From positions 5,349-69,348 of the forward strand of contig CAYTZR010000004.1 of assembly GCA_964442605.1 (NCBI GenBank): a stretch of DNA of 64,000 nt, given 5' to 3'. How positions within the stretch are numbered: the first letter of the stretch is position 1; every line of letters starts with the position of its first letter. Made by a program: the position numbers and the translations under genes. Below, one piece after another: positions 7,775 to 15,384 of this stretch. This DNA comes from Monoglobus sp964442605 (GTDB lineage Bacteria; Bacillota; Clostridia; Monoglobales; Monoglobaceae). The notes below the pieces were generated by a model. The model was not told the origin of the DNA, did not search any database, and saw only the letters and a list, made by a program, of their open reading frames with translations.

Positions 7775-8542
7775 ATGCTGTGTAAGCTAAACTATAAAAA
7801 CGAGCTGCGTCCCGGACTGTTTAACTATATAATAGAGTGTCCGGAAATAGCGATAAAAGCTAAGTGCGGACAGTTTGTGCATGTTCTGTGCGGCGGTGAG
7901 TCTTATCTCAGACGTCCCATAAGTATTTGCGATATTATAGACAACCGTCTTGTCCGTTTTATTTTTGAGGTCAGAGGAATCGGAACCAAAGCGCTTTCGT
8001 GCGCCGAAGCGGGCGATATATTGGATATATTGGGTCCGCTGGGCAACGGCTTTGATACTAAATTTGACGAATTCGCATCTGACGGCGAAATAGTCCTCAT
8101 CGGCGGCGGAATAGGAATATTCCCGCTGCTTAATCTGGCAAAAAGGCTGCCAAAAAAACCTGTGGTTATGCTTGGCTTTAGGGATAAAAAGACAGCGGTA
8201 ATGATTGATGAATTTGCGAATGTATCAAAATCGGTGTATGTGGCAAGCGATGACGGAAGCATCGGTCTTAAGGGCTTTGTTACCGATATTCTGAAAAATC
8301 AGATAAACACGGGGAGCAAAATCTCAAGAATTTACACCTGCGGACCTGTGCCGATGATGAAAATCATAGCTGACACGGCAAACGAAAACGTGATTGATTG
8401 TCAAATATCCATGGAGGAGCGTATGGGCTGCGGTATTGGAGCGTGTGTAACATGCACCTGTACCATGAAGGACGGTTCAAGAAAGCGTGTCTGCAAGGAC
8501 GGGCCTGTATTCAGAGCATCGGAGGTGGATCTTAATGGCTGA
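7775..8542 (+). CDS. pyrK: Dihydroorotate dehydrogenase electron transfer subunit
   Basis: A 255-residue FAD and [2Fe-2S] protein that links PyrD type 1B to NAD. The ferredoxin-reductase fold shows RRPISICD (FAD site) near residue 50 and GGGIGIFPLLNLAK near residue 110. The C-terminal cluster ligands are in CGIGACVTCTC followed by a cysteine in KRVCKDG. I choose ATG at 7775 over the TTG at 7760 because GGAG at 7762-7765 is then correctly placed. The gene overlaps the start of pyrD by 8 bases, which supports coupled production of the two subunits. Confidence 0.93.
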   Translation: MLCKLNYKNELRPGLFNYIIECPEIAIKAKCGQFVHVLCGGESYLRRPISICDIIDNRLVRFIFEVRGIGTKALSCAEAGDILDILGPLGNGFDTKFDEFASDGEIVLIGGGIGIFPLLNLAKRLPKKPVVMLGFRDKKTAVMIDEFANVSKSVYVASDDGSIGLKGFVTDILKNQINTGSKISRIYTCGPVPMMKIIADTANENVIDCQISMEERMGCGIGACVTCTCTMKDGSRKRVCKDGPVFRASEVDLNG

Positions 8543-9446
8543 TTTAAGGGTTAATATCGCGGGCGTTGAATGGAACAATCCGATAACTACCGGCTCCGGT
8601 ACATTCGGCTTCGGACGCGAGTATGCGGAATACTTTGACTTATCCAATTTAGGCGCTGTATGCTTAAAGGCGCTTTCCGCTAAGCCGCGCCTCGGCAACA
8701 AATCGCCGCGAATTGCCGAAACTCACAATGGAATGCTTAACAGCGTGGGGCTGCAAAACCCGGGCGCGGAGTATTTTCTGGAACATGAGCTTCCGTGGCT
8801 CAGACAGTTTAACACAAAGCTTATCGCCAACCTGTGCGGCTCCGCTATCGAGGATTATGTTGAGGTGGCGGAAATTCTCGGAGACAGTCTTGATATGTTT
8901 GAGCTTAACATTTCCTGTCCCAATGTTAAAGAGGGCGGTATGGCTTTTGGCACAAACCCCAAAACGATTGAAGAAATAACCTCTAAGGTCAAAGCGGTAT
9001 CAAAGGTTCCTCTTATCGTTAAGCTGTCGCCCAATGTAACGGATATTGCCGAAATGGCAAGGGCGGCGGAAGCCGGGGGCGCGGACGCTGTTTCTCTGAT
9101 AAACACCCTTCTCGGTATGAGAATTGATATCAAGACAAAACGTCCCGTACTGAACAACAACATGGGCGGGTTGTCAGGTCCCGCTGTTATGCCTGTTGCC
9201 GTAAGAATGGTGTATCAGGTACGTCAGGCGGTAAAGCTGCCTATTATAGGAATGGGAGGTATAACAACCGGCGAGGACGCGATTGAGTTTTTCTTGGCAG
9301 GCGCGGACGCTGTGGCAGTCGGAACAGCCGGAATAGTTGACCCTTACGCATGGATAAAGGTTCGAAACGGTATTAACGAATATTTAGACAATAACGGGTA
9401 CTCTTCCGTAAAGGATATTGTAGGAAAGCTTGAGCTGAATAATTAG
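8535..9446 (+). CDS. pyrD: Dihydroorotate dehydrogenase, type 1B catalytic subunit
   Basis: A 303-residue FMN barrel that oxidises dihydroorotate to orotate with PyrK. The start MADLRVNIAG is set by GGAGGTG seven bases upstream, inside the end of pyrK. TGSGTFGFG, the active-site region NISCPNVKEGGMAFG with its catalytic cysteine, and the phosphate site GMGGITTGEDAIEF are visible. A hairpin with a short T run follows the stop. Confidence 0.94.
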   Translation: MADLRVNIAGVEWNNPITTGSGTFGFGREYAEYFDLSNLGAVCLKALSAKPRLGNKSPRIAETHNGMLNSVGLQNPGAEYFLEHELPWLRQFNTKLIANLCGSAIEDYVEVAEILGDSLDMFELNISCPNVKEGGMAFGTNPKTIEEITSKVKAVSKVPLIVKLSPNVTDIAEMARAAEAGGADAVSLINTLLGMRIDIKTKRPVLNNNMGGLSGPAVMPVAVRMVYQVRQAVKLPIIGMGGITTGEDAIEFFLAGADAVAVGTAGIVDPYAWIKVRNGINEYLDNNGYSSVKDIVGKLELNN

Positions 9447-9457
9447 CTGTTGATTAT

Positions 9458-9488
9458 GCCGTATGCGTTCTGCATACGGCAAGCTTTT
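9458..9488 (+). terminator. Terminator-like hairpin after pyrD
   Basis: GCCGTATGC (9458-9466) pairs perfectly with GCATACGGC (9472-9480), followed by AAGCTTTT. The T run is weak, so partial read-through into the next gene, whose AGGAGG starts at 9489, is likely. Confidence 0.6.
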
Positions 9489-9500
9489 AGGAGGATTATT

Positions 9501-9920
9501 ATGAAGAGGATAATAAGTATACTTATATGCCTTATTTTGGCATTATCTTCCGTAACGGTCGGCGCGGAGGGAGATATTCGCGTTACATACAACGGAAATG
9601 AAATTGTTTTCGACTTGCCTCCAATTATGAGTGAGGACAGGGTATTGGTACCGATAAGGGCAGTCGCGGAAGAGATGGGCGCGCTGGTGATTTGGGACGA
9701 TACCGTACAGGATGTTGTGATTACAACAGATGAAAACAGGGTATTGTTCCATATAGGCAGTACGGTGATGTACAAGGACGGAAACCCCATAGAAATCGAT
9801 GTCCCCGCACAGATAATAAGCGGCAGAACCCTCGTTCCCGTAAGAGCGGCTGCGGAGGCGCTGAACTGCTTTGTGGATTGGAATGATACGGAACAAACCG
9901 TAAATATATGGAGAGAATAG
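9501..9920 (+). CDS. Secreted copper amine oxidase N-terminal-like (stalk) domain protein
   Basis: A 139-residue protein with a signal peptide (MKRIISILICLILALSSVTVGAE split as K-R, hydrophobic core, then cleavage near A-E-G) followed by one complete stalk domain. The domain is marked by the paired signatures EDRVLVPIRAVAEEMGA and GRTLVPVRAAAEALN and the final WNDTEQTVNIW. Such domains are common on clostridial surface proteins and have no enzymatic role of their own. The start ATG at 9501 has AGGAGG 7 bases upstream. Its place between pyrD and pyrE is odd. A similar domain ends the gene at 57488-58909. Confidence 0.85.
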   Translation: MKRIISILICLILALSSVTVGAEGDIRVTYNGNEIVFDLPPIMSEDRVLVPIRAVAEEMGALVIWDDTVQDVVITTDENRVLFHIGSTVMYKDGNPIEIDVPAQIISGRTLVPVRAAAEALNCFVDWNDTEQTVNIWRE

Positions 9921-9947
9921 GTGTGAACCGTATTTTCAATATACCGC

Positions 9948-9976
9948 TTGCTTTTTTGTATTTATAATGATATAAT
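9948..9976 (+). promoter_or_regulatory. Internal promoter for pyrE-radC
   Basis: TTGCTT at 9948-9953, 17-base spacer, TATAAT at 9971-9976, 34 bases before the pyrE start. It would let pyrE be made separately from the pyrR-D unit. Confidence 0.65.
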
Positions 9977-10010
9977 GAGACACAGTAAAAATAAATTGGA
10001 GGTAAGACAA

Positions 10011-10586
10011 ATGACAAACGAACAAATCACAGATATGCTGAAAGAGGCGGAGGTTCTGCTGGAGGGGCATTTTCTTTTGACATCCGGCAGACACAGCGAC
10101 AAATATATGCAGTGCGCTAAAATATTCCAGTACGCAAAGTACAGCGAGCCTCTTTGCGGCGAGCTTGCAAAGCAATACGCGGACGACAATGTCGAGTTGG
10201 TTATCGGTCCCGCGATCGGCGCTATACAGATGGCATACGAGGTTGGAAAACAGCTTGGTGTAAAAAACATATTCGCTGAGCGTGAGGACGGAAAAATGAC
10301 TTTAAGACGCGGTTTTACCATTGAAAAGGGACAGCGCGTGCTTATTGTTGAGGATGTTGTTACAACCGGCGGAAGCGTTCGCGAGGTCATGGATTTGGTC
10401 AAAGAAGCGGGCGGTGAAATCGTAGGTATCGGCTCGATTGTTGACAGAACCGGCGGAAAAATCGATTTCGGAGTACCCTATAAGAGCGCATTCTCGATGG
10501 ATATTACCTCCTATGAGGCTGATGAGTGCCCTATCTGCGGTACGGGAGCTCCTCTTGTAAAGCCCGGCAGCAGAAAAGTAAAGTAA
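10011..10586 (+). CDS. pyrE: Orotate phosphoribosyltransferase
   Basis: A 191-residue enzyme that joins orotate and PRPP to give OMP. The PRPP loop VLIVEDVVTTGGSVREVMD is near residue 110, and HFLLTSGRHSDKYMQCA near the N-terminus is the usual opening. The C-terminal CPICGTGAPLVKPGSRK is typical of the group of PyrE proteins with a cysteine pair. The start at 10011 is set by GGAGG eight bases before; longer reading upstream would cross the promoter. radC follows two bases after the stop. Confidence 0.94.
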   Translation: MTNEQITDMLKEAEVLLEGHFLLTSGRHSDKYMQCAKIFQYAKYSEPLCGELAKQYADDNVELVIGPAIGAIQMAYEVGKQLGVKNIFAEREDGKMTLRRGFTIEKGQRVLIVEDVVTTGGSVREVMDLVKEAGGEIVGIGSIVDRTGGKIDFGVPYKSAFSMDITSYEADECPICGTGAPLVKPGSRKVK

Positions 10587-10588
10587 AA

Positions 10589-11284
10589 ATGGCAAAATCC
10601 GATAATCCCCATGAGGGACACAGAAAAAGGATGTACGAAAAACTGGAAACCGCGAAGCTGAGCGATCTGCCGGAGCATGAACAACTTGAAATAATATTGT
10701 TTTCGGTTATTCCAAGGGGAAACACCAATGAAATCGCTCATCGCCTTTTAAAAAGGTTCGGTTCGGTTTACGCGGTACTTTTGGCAGACACTCGTTCCTT
10801 GGCCGAGGTTGACGGTGTAGGTATGAAAACAGCCGAATTTTTGCACAATCTGCCATCGGTTTTGGGTGTTGTTATGCAATCTAAGTTTGCGTATGAAAAC
10901 GGGAACAGGTTTATTTTCACCGAAACAAGCAAGGTTAGAAAATTTTTGTTCGGCATGTATGCTGATACCGTTACGGAACGTATTATGGTTGTTTATCTTA
11001 ACAAAGCGTTTCGTATGATAAAATACGAAAATATCAATGACGGCTCGCCCGATGTTGTATTTGTTGATATAAGGAAAATCGTGCGGAACGCGGTTTTATC
11101 GGACGCGAGCTATGTGATTTTGAGCCATAATCATCCAAGCGGCTTTACGTCTCCCAGCGAACAGGACAGACAAACCACCAGAGATCTTAGAAACGCGCTT
11201 AAAACAATAGGCGTTGGACTTTTGGATCACATTATAATAGGCGGAGACAATTACTATAGCTTCCGCGAACATTTGGAATTTTAA
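10589..11284 (+). CDS. radC: RadC family (UPF0758) JAB-domain protein
   Basis: A 231-residue protein with an N-terminal helix-hairpin-helix-like part (LPEHEQLEIILFSVIPRGNT and LAEVDGVGMKTAEFL) and a C-terminal JAB/MPN domain. The metal motif SHNHPSGFTSPSEQDRQTT contains the expected HxHPSG, S and D. The biochemical role of RadC is not established; the family name comes from an old DNA repair assignment. The gene starts two bases after pyrE with a poor ribosome site, so it is probably translationally coupled. Confidence 0.9.
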   Translation: MAKSDNPHEGHRKRMYEKLETAKLSDLPEHEQLEIILFSVIPRGNTNEIAHRLLKRFGSVYAVLLADTRSLAEVDGVGMKTAEFLHNLPSVLGVVMQSKFAYENGNRFIFTETSKVRKFLFGMYADTVTERIMVVYLNKAFRMIKYENINDGSPDVVFVDIRKIVRNAVLSDASYVILSHNHPSGFTSPSEQDRQTTRDLRNALKTIGVGLLDHIIIGGDNYYSFREHLEF

Positions 11285-11312
11285 AAAGGTGCGGAAATCC
11301 GCACCTTTTTTT
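11285..11312. terminator. Terminator between convergent radC and yeiH
   Basis: GGTGCGG (11288-11294), loop AAAT, CCGCACC (11299-11305) and seven T; the A run on the other side gives a T tract on the minus strand, so it can serve both genes. Confidence 0.85.
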
Positions 11313-12348
11313 AAAGTATCCCCAAAACATGCTGCATAATTAAGCTGGCGGCTATGATTGAAATCCAGCAGCAAAGACCCAAAAATATCGGTTTGCCGCC
11401 TGATTTTACCAGCTTTACAATATCGGTATTCAATCCGATTGCGGACATTGCCATTACTATAAAGAACTTGCTTAGGTTTTTCAAAAATCCAAATACCGCC
11501 TGTCCGCCGTCATGTATCTGTCCCGCCGGAAACAGAGCCAGAAAAACAGTTGTTATAACAGAGGCGAGTACAAAGTACAGAATAAAGAACGGAAAAATCT
11601 TCTTGATGCTGACCTTTGTTTCGCTGCTTGATTTTTCCTTTTTGGTTCTCACAAGAGCAAGAACCAGTGTAATAGGAATAATGGCGAGCGTCCTTGTAAG
11701 CTTAACAACGGTCGCCGTATCAAGAGTGCTGCTGCCGTGTATTCCGTCCCACGCGGTTGCCGCCGCGGTAACAGATGATGTATCGTTTATCGCCGTACCC
11801 GCGAACAGTCCAAAGCCCTCGTTTGACAGCCCCAATACCGAACCGAGAGTAGGGAATATCAGCGCGGCTATAATATTAAACAGAAAGATGACCGAAATTG
11901 ACTGCGCGATTTCCTCATCATTCGCGCCGATTACAGGCGCTGTTGCCGCGACTGCTGATCCGCCGCAGATGGACGAGCCGACGCCGATGAGCGTTGCGAT
12001 TTTCGGTTGAATTTTTACCGCCTTGCAGAGCAAAAATGAAACTATCAGCGATATTGCGATTGTGGAAACAATAATCGGCAGAGACTGCGCTCCCGTTTTG
12101 GCGATACTGCTTAGGTTCATTCCAAAGCCCAGCAGGATGACCGCGTACTGGAGTATCTTTTTTGATGTATAGGTGATACCCGACTGAGTTTTCGTTTTAT
12201 TTTTATAAAACAGTGTTATTACCATGCCTACCAATATTCCGAAAACCGGTCCTCCGATTATCGGCAGCCACAGACCGAGTATATATGACGGAACCGCGAT
12301 AACAAGGCACAAAAGTATCCCCGGTAAATTTTCTTTTATTTTAATCAT
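11311..12348 (-). CDS. YeiH/UPF0324 family putative sulfate exporter
   Basis: A 345-residue integral membrane protein with about ten hydrophobic segments. The opening LPGILLCLVIAVPSYILG, the segment LQYAVILLGFGMNLSSIAKTG, GVGSSICGGSAVAATAPVIG and the late FIVMAMSAIGLNTDI match the YeiH family. Family members are annotated as sulfate exporters on thin evidence, so the substrate is open. It starts 15 bases after the MATE gene on the same strand. Confidence 0.85.
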   Translation of the reverse strand: MIKIKENLPGILLCLVIAVPSYILGLWLPIIGGPVFGILVGMVITLFYKNKTKTQSGITYTSKKILQYAVILLGFGMNLSSIAKTGAQSLPIIVSTIAISLIVSFLLCKAVKIQPKIATLIGVGSSICGGSAVAATAPVIGANDEEIAQSISVIFLFNIIAALIFPTLGSVLGLSNEGFGLFAGTAINDTSSVTAAATAWDGIHGSSTLDTATVVKLTRTLAIIPITLVLALVRTKKEKSSSETKVSIKKIFPFFILYFVLASVITTVFLALFPAGQIHDGGQAVFGFLKNLSKFFIVMAMSAIGLNTDIVKLVKSGGKPIFLGLCCWISIIAASLIMQHVLGIL

Positions 12349-12363
12349 TATTCATACCCCTAT

Positions 12364-13791
12364 TCATATATTTGACGCTAATTCGTCATATTTTTTAAAC
12401 TGCTTCTTCTTTTCAAATTCTTTAGAAAGCTTTCTCATCTTTATGAAATACGAAACCATAAACAGTACGCACGCGGACAGCCATGCAATCGGACCTGCCG
12501 CGCAAACGCCGAGGTATCCGTAAAATTCGCCGTACATCCCCGTAAGCAGCTTTGCCAACAGCATTGACAAAATTATTCTCGCTATAAGCTCTACCGCGCT
12601 TCCGCTTAACACTATGCCCGAATTACCCATGCCCTGAAGGCTGTTTCTGAAAACAAACAGCAACGCCAGCGGGAAATAGAATATTCCGGACACAAAGAAG
12701 TAGGTTCTTGTATACCCTATAACGCTGTCGCGCAGCGCGGCATCGGTTGATGAATCCAAAAATACACCCGCAATCTGCTTTGAGAATACAATCACGAGAA
12801 GTACCACAACCAGCGCGAAGCCCAAAACTACAAAGGAGCAATTCCTTACTCCGCTGCGTATACGTCCTTCCTCCATAGCTCCGTAATTTTGACCGACAAA
12901 TGTCGCCATCGTCACACCGAACGAAATCAAAGGCTGAGATATCAGCTGCTCGATTTTGTTCGCGGCGGTATATCCCGCAATCACGGTGGAACCAAAGGAA
13001 TTAAGCACTGCCTGAACAACCATAACGCCGATCGCGGTAACGGACATTTGAAACGCCATGGGAACAGCCAGAGTCAAATGTCTTATCGCAAACTTGGTAT
13101 TCCACTTAAAATCTTTTTTAGAGAGGCGCAATATCGGAAACTTTTTTGAAACATAAATCAGGCACAAAAATCCCGACAACGCCTGAGCTATGATTGTTGC
13201 AAAGCCCGCTCCGGCAACACCCATTTTAAAGTTTATAATAAATACCAAATCAAGGATAATATTTATAACAGATGAAATCAAAAGGAAGTAAAGCGGCGTT
13301 CTGCTGTCGCCCAGAGCGCGTATAACCGCGGATATGTAATTATAGAATACCTGAAAGGTTATGCCCGCGTATATTACCGTTATGTAATTATAAGCGTCAT
13401 CTATAATATTATCGGGCGTGTTCATAAATTCCAGAAACGTCCGTGCGGACATTGTGCTGATTACCGTCAGCACAACTGATGCCGCTATAGACATGTATAT
13501 TCCCATACCGACGCTTCTGCGTACACCGTCAAAATCACCGGCTCCAAATCTCTGCGCGACTATGATACCCAGTCCGTTTGTAAAGCCCAGCGCAAAGCCT
13601 ACTATCAAAAACATAATAGCGCCTGCCGCGCCAACCGCAGCCAGAGCCTCAACGCTTATGGTTCTGCCCACAATAATCGTATCAACCATGTTGTACAAAA
13701 CCTGAAAAATATTTCCGATAAGCAGCGGTATCGCGAACCTGATAATATGTTTGATAGGACTGCCTACGGTCATATCATTGGTTTTTGCCAT
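12364..13791 (-). CDS. MATE family efflux transporter
   Basis: A 475-residue, twelve-helix multidrug and toxin extrusion protein with two related halves. Typical segments are FAIPLLIGNIFQVLYNMVDT at the start, GFALGFTNGLGIIVAQRFGA, and in the second half LAVPMAFQMSVTAIG and FGVTMATFVGQNYGA. Transport probably runs on a sodium or proton gradient; the substrate is unknown. Start ATG at 13791 is preceded by AGGGGGG nine bases away; the ATG at 13815 would place that G-run inside the coding sequence. Confidence 0.88.
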   Translation of the reverse strand: MAKTNDMTVGSPIKHIIRFAIPLLIGNIFQVLYNMVDTIIVGRTISVEALAAVGAAGAIMFLIVGFALGFTNGLGIIVAQRFGAGDFDGVRRSVGMGIYMSIAASVVLTVISTMSARTFLEFMNTPDNIIDDAYNYITVIYAGITFQVFYNYISAVIRALGDSRTPLYFLLISSVINIILDLVFIINFKMGVAGAGFATIIAQALSGFLCLIYVSKKFPILRLSKKDFKWNTKFAIRHLTLAVPMAFQMSVTAIGVMVVQAVLNSFGSTVIAGYTAANKIEQLISQPLISFGVTMATFVGQNYGAMEEGRIRSGVRNCSFVVLGFALVVVLLVIVFSKQIAGVFLDSSTDAALRDSVIGYTRTYFFVSGIFYFPLALLFVFRNSLQGMGNSGIVLSGSAVELIARIILSMLLAKLLTGMYGEFYGYLGVCAAGPIAWLSACVLFMVSYFIKMRKLSKEFEKKKQFKKYDELASNI

Positions 13792-13830
13792 TATTTTCAT
13801 CCCCCCCTCAAACAATTAATCAGGCTAAAC

Positions 13831-13855
13831 AACAGCCGCCATTTCAGCGGCCGTT
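13831..13855. terminator. Hairpin between the FHA gene and the MATE gene
   Basis: AACAGCCGCC and GCGGCCGTT pair around a six-base loop. The T-rich tail (ATTTTTAA) is on the plus strand, so for minus-strand genes it is only a weak terminator. Confidence 0.45.
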
Positions 13856-13864
13856 ATTTTTAAA

Positions 13865-14533
13865 CTAATATAAGCTAATCCGTACTTGCCGATCGCCCAA
13901 CGTAAGAATGTCATTGTTCTTAAGCTCAACCAAATGCAGCAGCGGTTTGCCGTTTAGCATTGTTCCGTTTGTGGAATTGTTGTCCTGAGCCATAAGCTTG
14001 CTGCCGTCTTTCATCAATACACAATGTATAGATGAAACCATTGGGCTTCCTATAACCACGTCACATTTGGGATTTCTGCCAATCAGTATCTCATCGGTGA
14101 CTGATAATTCATGCGTTTCGTCGGTATCTATAACGGTAATCGCAACGTATATACCGTCCTCATCGGAGGATTTAGACTCCTCTTCCTCCGCCTTGGTATC
14201 CGGTTCGTTATCCGGTTCGTTATCCGGTTCGGTATCCGATTCGCCATCCGGTTCAGTATCCGATTCGGCATTTTCTTCTTTCTCGTGATTATCGCTCAAA
14301 TCTTCCTCCGCCAAATCATCATCCGCCGCATCGCCGTTATATATATTTGAATTTTCCTCATCCAAATCATAATCCGTATTGCCGTATTCTTCTTTGGACT
14401 TTCTTTTGGATGTTTTGGGCGTTTTGGGCGTTTTGGGCGTTTTGGGTGTATAGAAGAGACCGATACAAATAAGCAGCATGGCTATTACAAACAATATCCC
14501 GGCAGCCGCAAGTATTTCATATAAGATATTCAA
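13865..14533 (-). CDS. Membrane-anchored FHA domain protein
   Basis: A 222-residue protein with an N-terminal membrane helix (residues about 5-28), a run of TPK repeats, an acidic linker of about 90 residues with SDTEPD and NEPD repeats, and a C-terminal FHA domain. The FHA signatures are ILIGRNPKCDVVIGSP, SSIHC and DNNSTNGTMLNGK. FHA domains bind phosphothreonine peptides. The gene lies 14 bases after a PP2C phosphatase, so the two probably belong to one threonine phosphorylation circuit; the matching kinase is not in the window. The start is TTG at 14533 with AAGGGGG upstream. DNA under the linker is made of 9-bp and 12-bp tandem repeats. Confidence 0.88.
   Translation of the reverse strand: MNILYEILAAAGILFVIAMLLICIGLFYTPKTPKTPKTPKTSKRKSKEEYGNTDYDLDEENSNIYNGDAADDDLAEEDLSDNHEKEENAESDTEPDGESDTEPDNEPDNEPDTKAEEEESKSSDEDGIYVAITVIDTDETHELSVTDEILIGRNPKCDVVIGSPMVSSIHCVLMKDGSKLMAQDNNSTNGTMLNGKPLLHLVELKNNDILTLGDRQVRISLY
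14190..14265. repeat. 12-bp tandem repeat encoding the acidic linker
   Basis: Consecutive units close to TATCCGGTTCGT encode the (S/N)(D/E)(T/P)EPD repeats of the FHA protein. Confidence 0.75.
14415..14447. repeat. 9-bp tandem repeat encoding TPK repeats
   Basis: Units of TTTTGGGCG are repeated four times and encode PKT next to the membrane helix of the FHA protein. Confidence 0.8.
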
Positions 14534-14547
14534 ATTGTTACCCCCTT

Positions 14548-15261
14548 TTAAAATATTAATGTAATAGCGCTGTAATTATCACCAGGCGAATTACTTCTTA
14601 CAATTTTAAGCATTTTTCTGAGCCACTCCGAGGAGGATTTTGAACGCTTAAGCGTCCTCTCCACCTGTCTTTCGGTAACATTTTCCCAAAATCCGTCTGT
14701 ACACAGCAGAACCGCATCACCCTTGCGTACCGCGATAGGCGTAATAATTTCCGCCTCGCACATCGGGTCGGCTCCTAAGTAAGCCGTAAGCTTGCGCCTG
14801 TCAGGACTTTTCCGTATCCCGGGAAACCTGAACTTTCCCTCCGAATGTGCCTTATACGCCAAAGAATGGTCGGGTGTGATATACTGAAGATAATTTTCAC
14901 TGAGATAATACATACGGCAATTGCCGAGATGACCGCAGATGACACAGCTTCCGTCTGTGAGCAGAACTGCGGCGGACGCCTTATATTCACATAAGGGTTC
15001 CGCCCCGCTATGAGTTTTATCCCACAGCTTTTCGTCCGCGTTTTTAAAATATTCCACAATAGTTTCGCGAGTCACATCCGATGTGTTCTTGAAATCCGCC
15101 AGAACCGAGTCTATAACCGTCTCGGAGGCATCCGCGGCTTCAAATGAGCTCGGCGATCCGTCGCAAACCGCAAAGCATCCGCAGCCGCCATCCTCAAGCA
15201 TTCCTATATAATCACGGTTTACATCAAGCTCTCCCGCGCTGTGTGCCGATGAAATATCCAC
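14548..15261 (-). CDS. PP2C-family protein phosphatase
   Basis: A 237-residue phosphatase. Metal-binding signatures are NRDYIGM near residue 16, FAVCDG near residue 32, LTDGSCVICGHLGNCRMYYL, LLCTDGFWENV near residue 180 and a final GDNYSAITLIF. The loop after FAVCDG lacks the usual GMGGH and reads SPSSFEA, which is a divergent active-site edge. The start is GTG at 15261 with GGAG six bases upstream. It is the first gene of a unit with the FHA protein. Its leader resembles that of murF. Confidence 0.85.
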   Translation of the reverse strand: MDISSAHSAGELDVNRDYIGMLEDGGCGCFAVCDGSPSSFEAADASETVIDSVLADFKNTSDVTRETIVEYFKNADEKLWDKTHSGAEPLCEYKASAAVLLTDGSCVICGHLGNCRMYYLSENYLQYITPDHSLAYKAHSEGKFRFPGIRKSPDRRKLTAYLGADPMCEAEIITPIAVRKGDAVLLCTDGFWENVTERQVERTLKRSKSSSEWLRKMLKIVRSNSPGDNYSAITLIF

Positions 15262-15332
15262 AAAATTCTCCGTTCCGCCGCTCCGCTCGGCAAAATTATT
15301 TTATCAATAACATAATACACGAAGGAATGATA

Positions 15333-15360
15333 TTAATTATACTTTTTAATTATACTTTAT
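15333..15360. repeat. 14-bp tandem duplication that doubles a -10 box
   Basis: TTAATTATACTTTT and TTAATTATACTTTA are adjacent at 15333 and 15347. On the minus strand each unit carries TATAAT; only the upstream one is 17 bases from the TTGACA. Confidence 0.8.
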
Positions 15361-15377
15361 ATTTATGCCTATGTCAA
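15349..15377 (-). promoter_or_regulatory. Promoter of the PP2C-FHA unit
   Basis: On the minus strand TTGACA (15377-15372), 17-base spacer, TATAAT (15354-15349): a perfect consensus promoter. Confidence 0.85.
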
Positions 15378-15384
15378 GAGTGCG

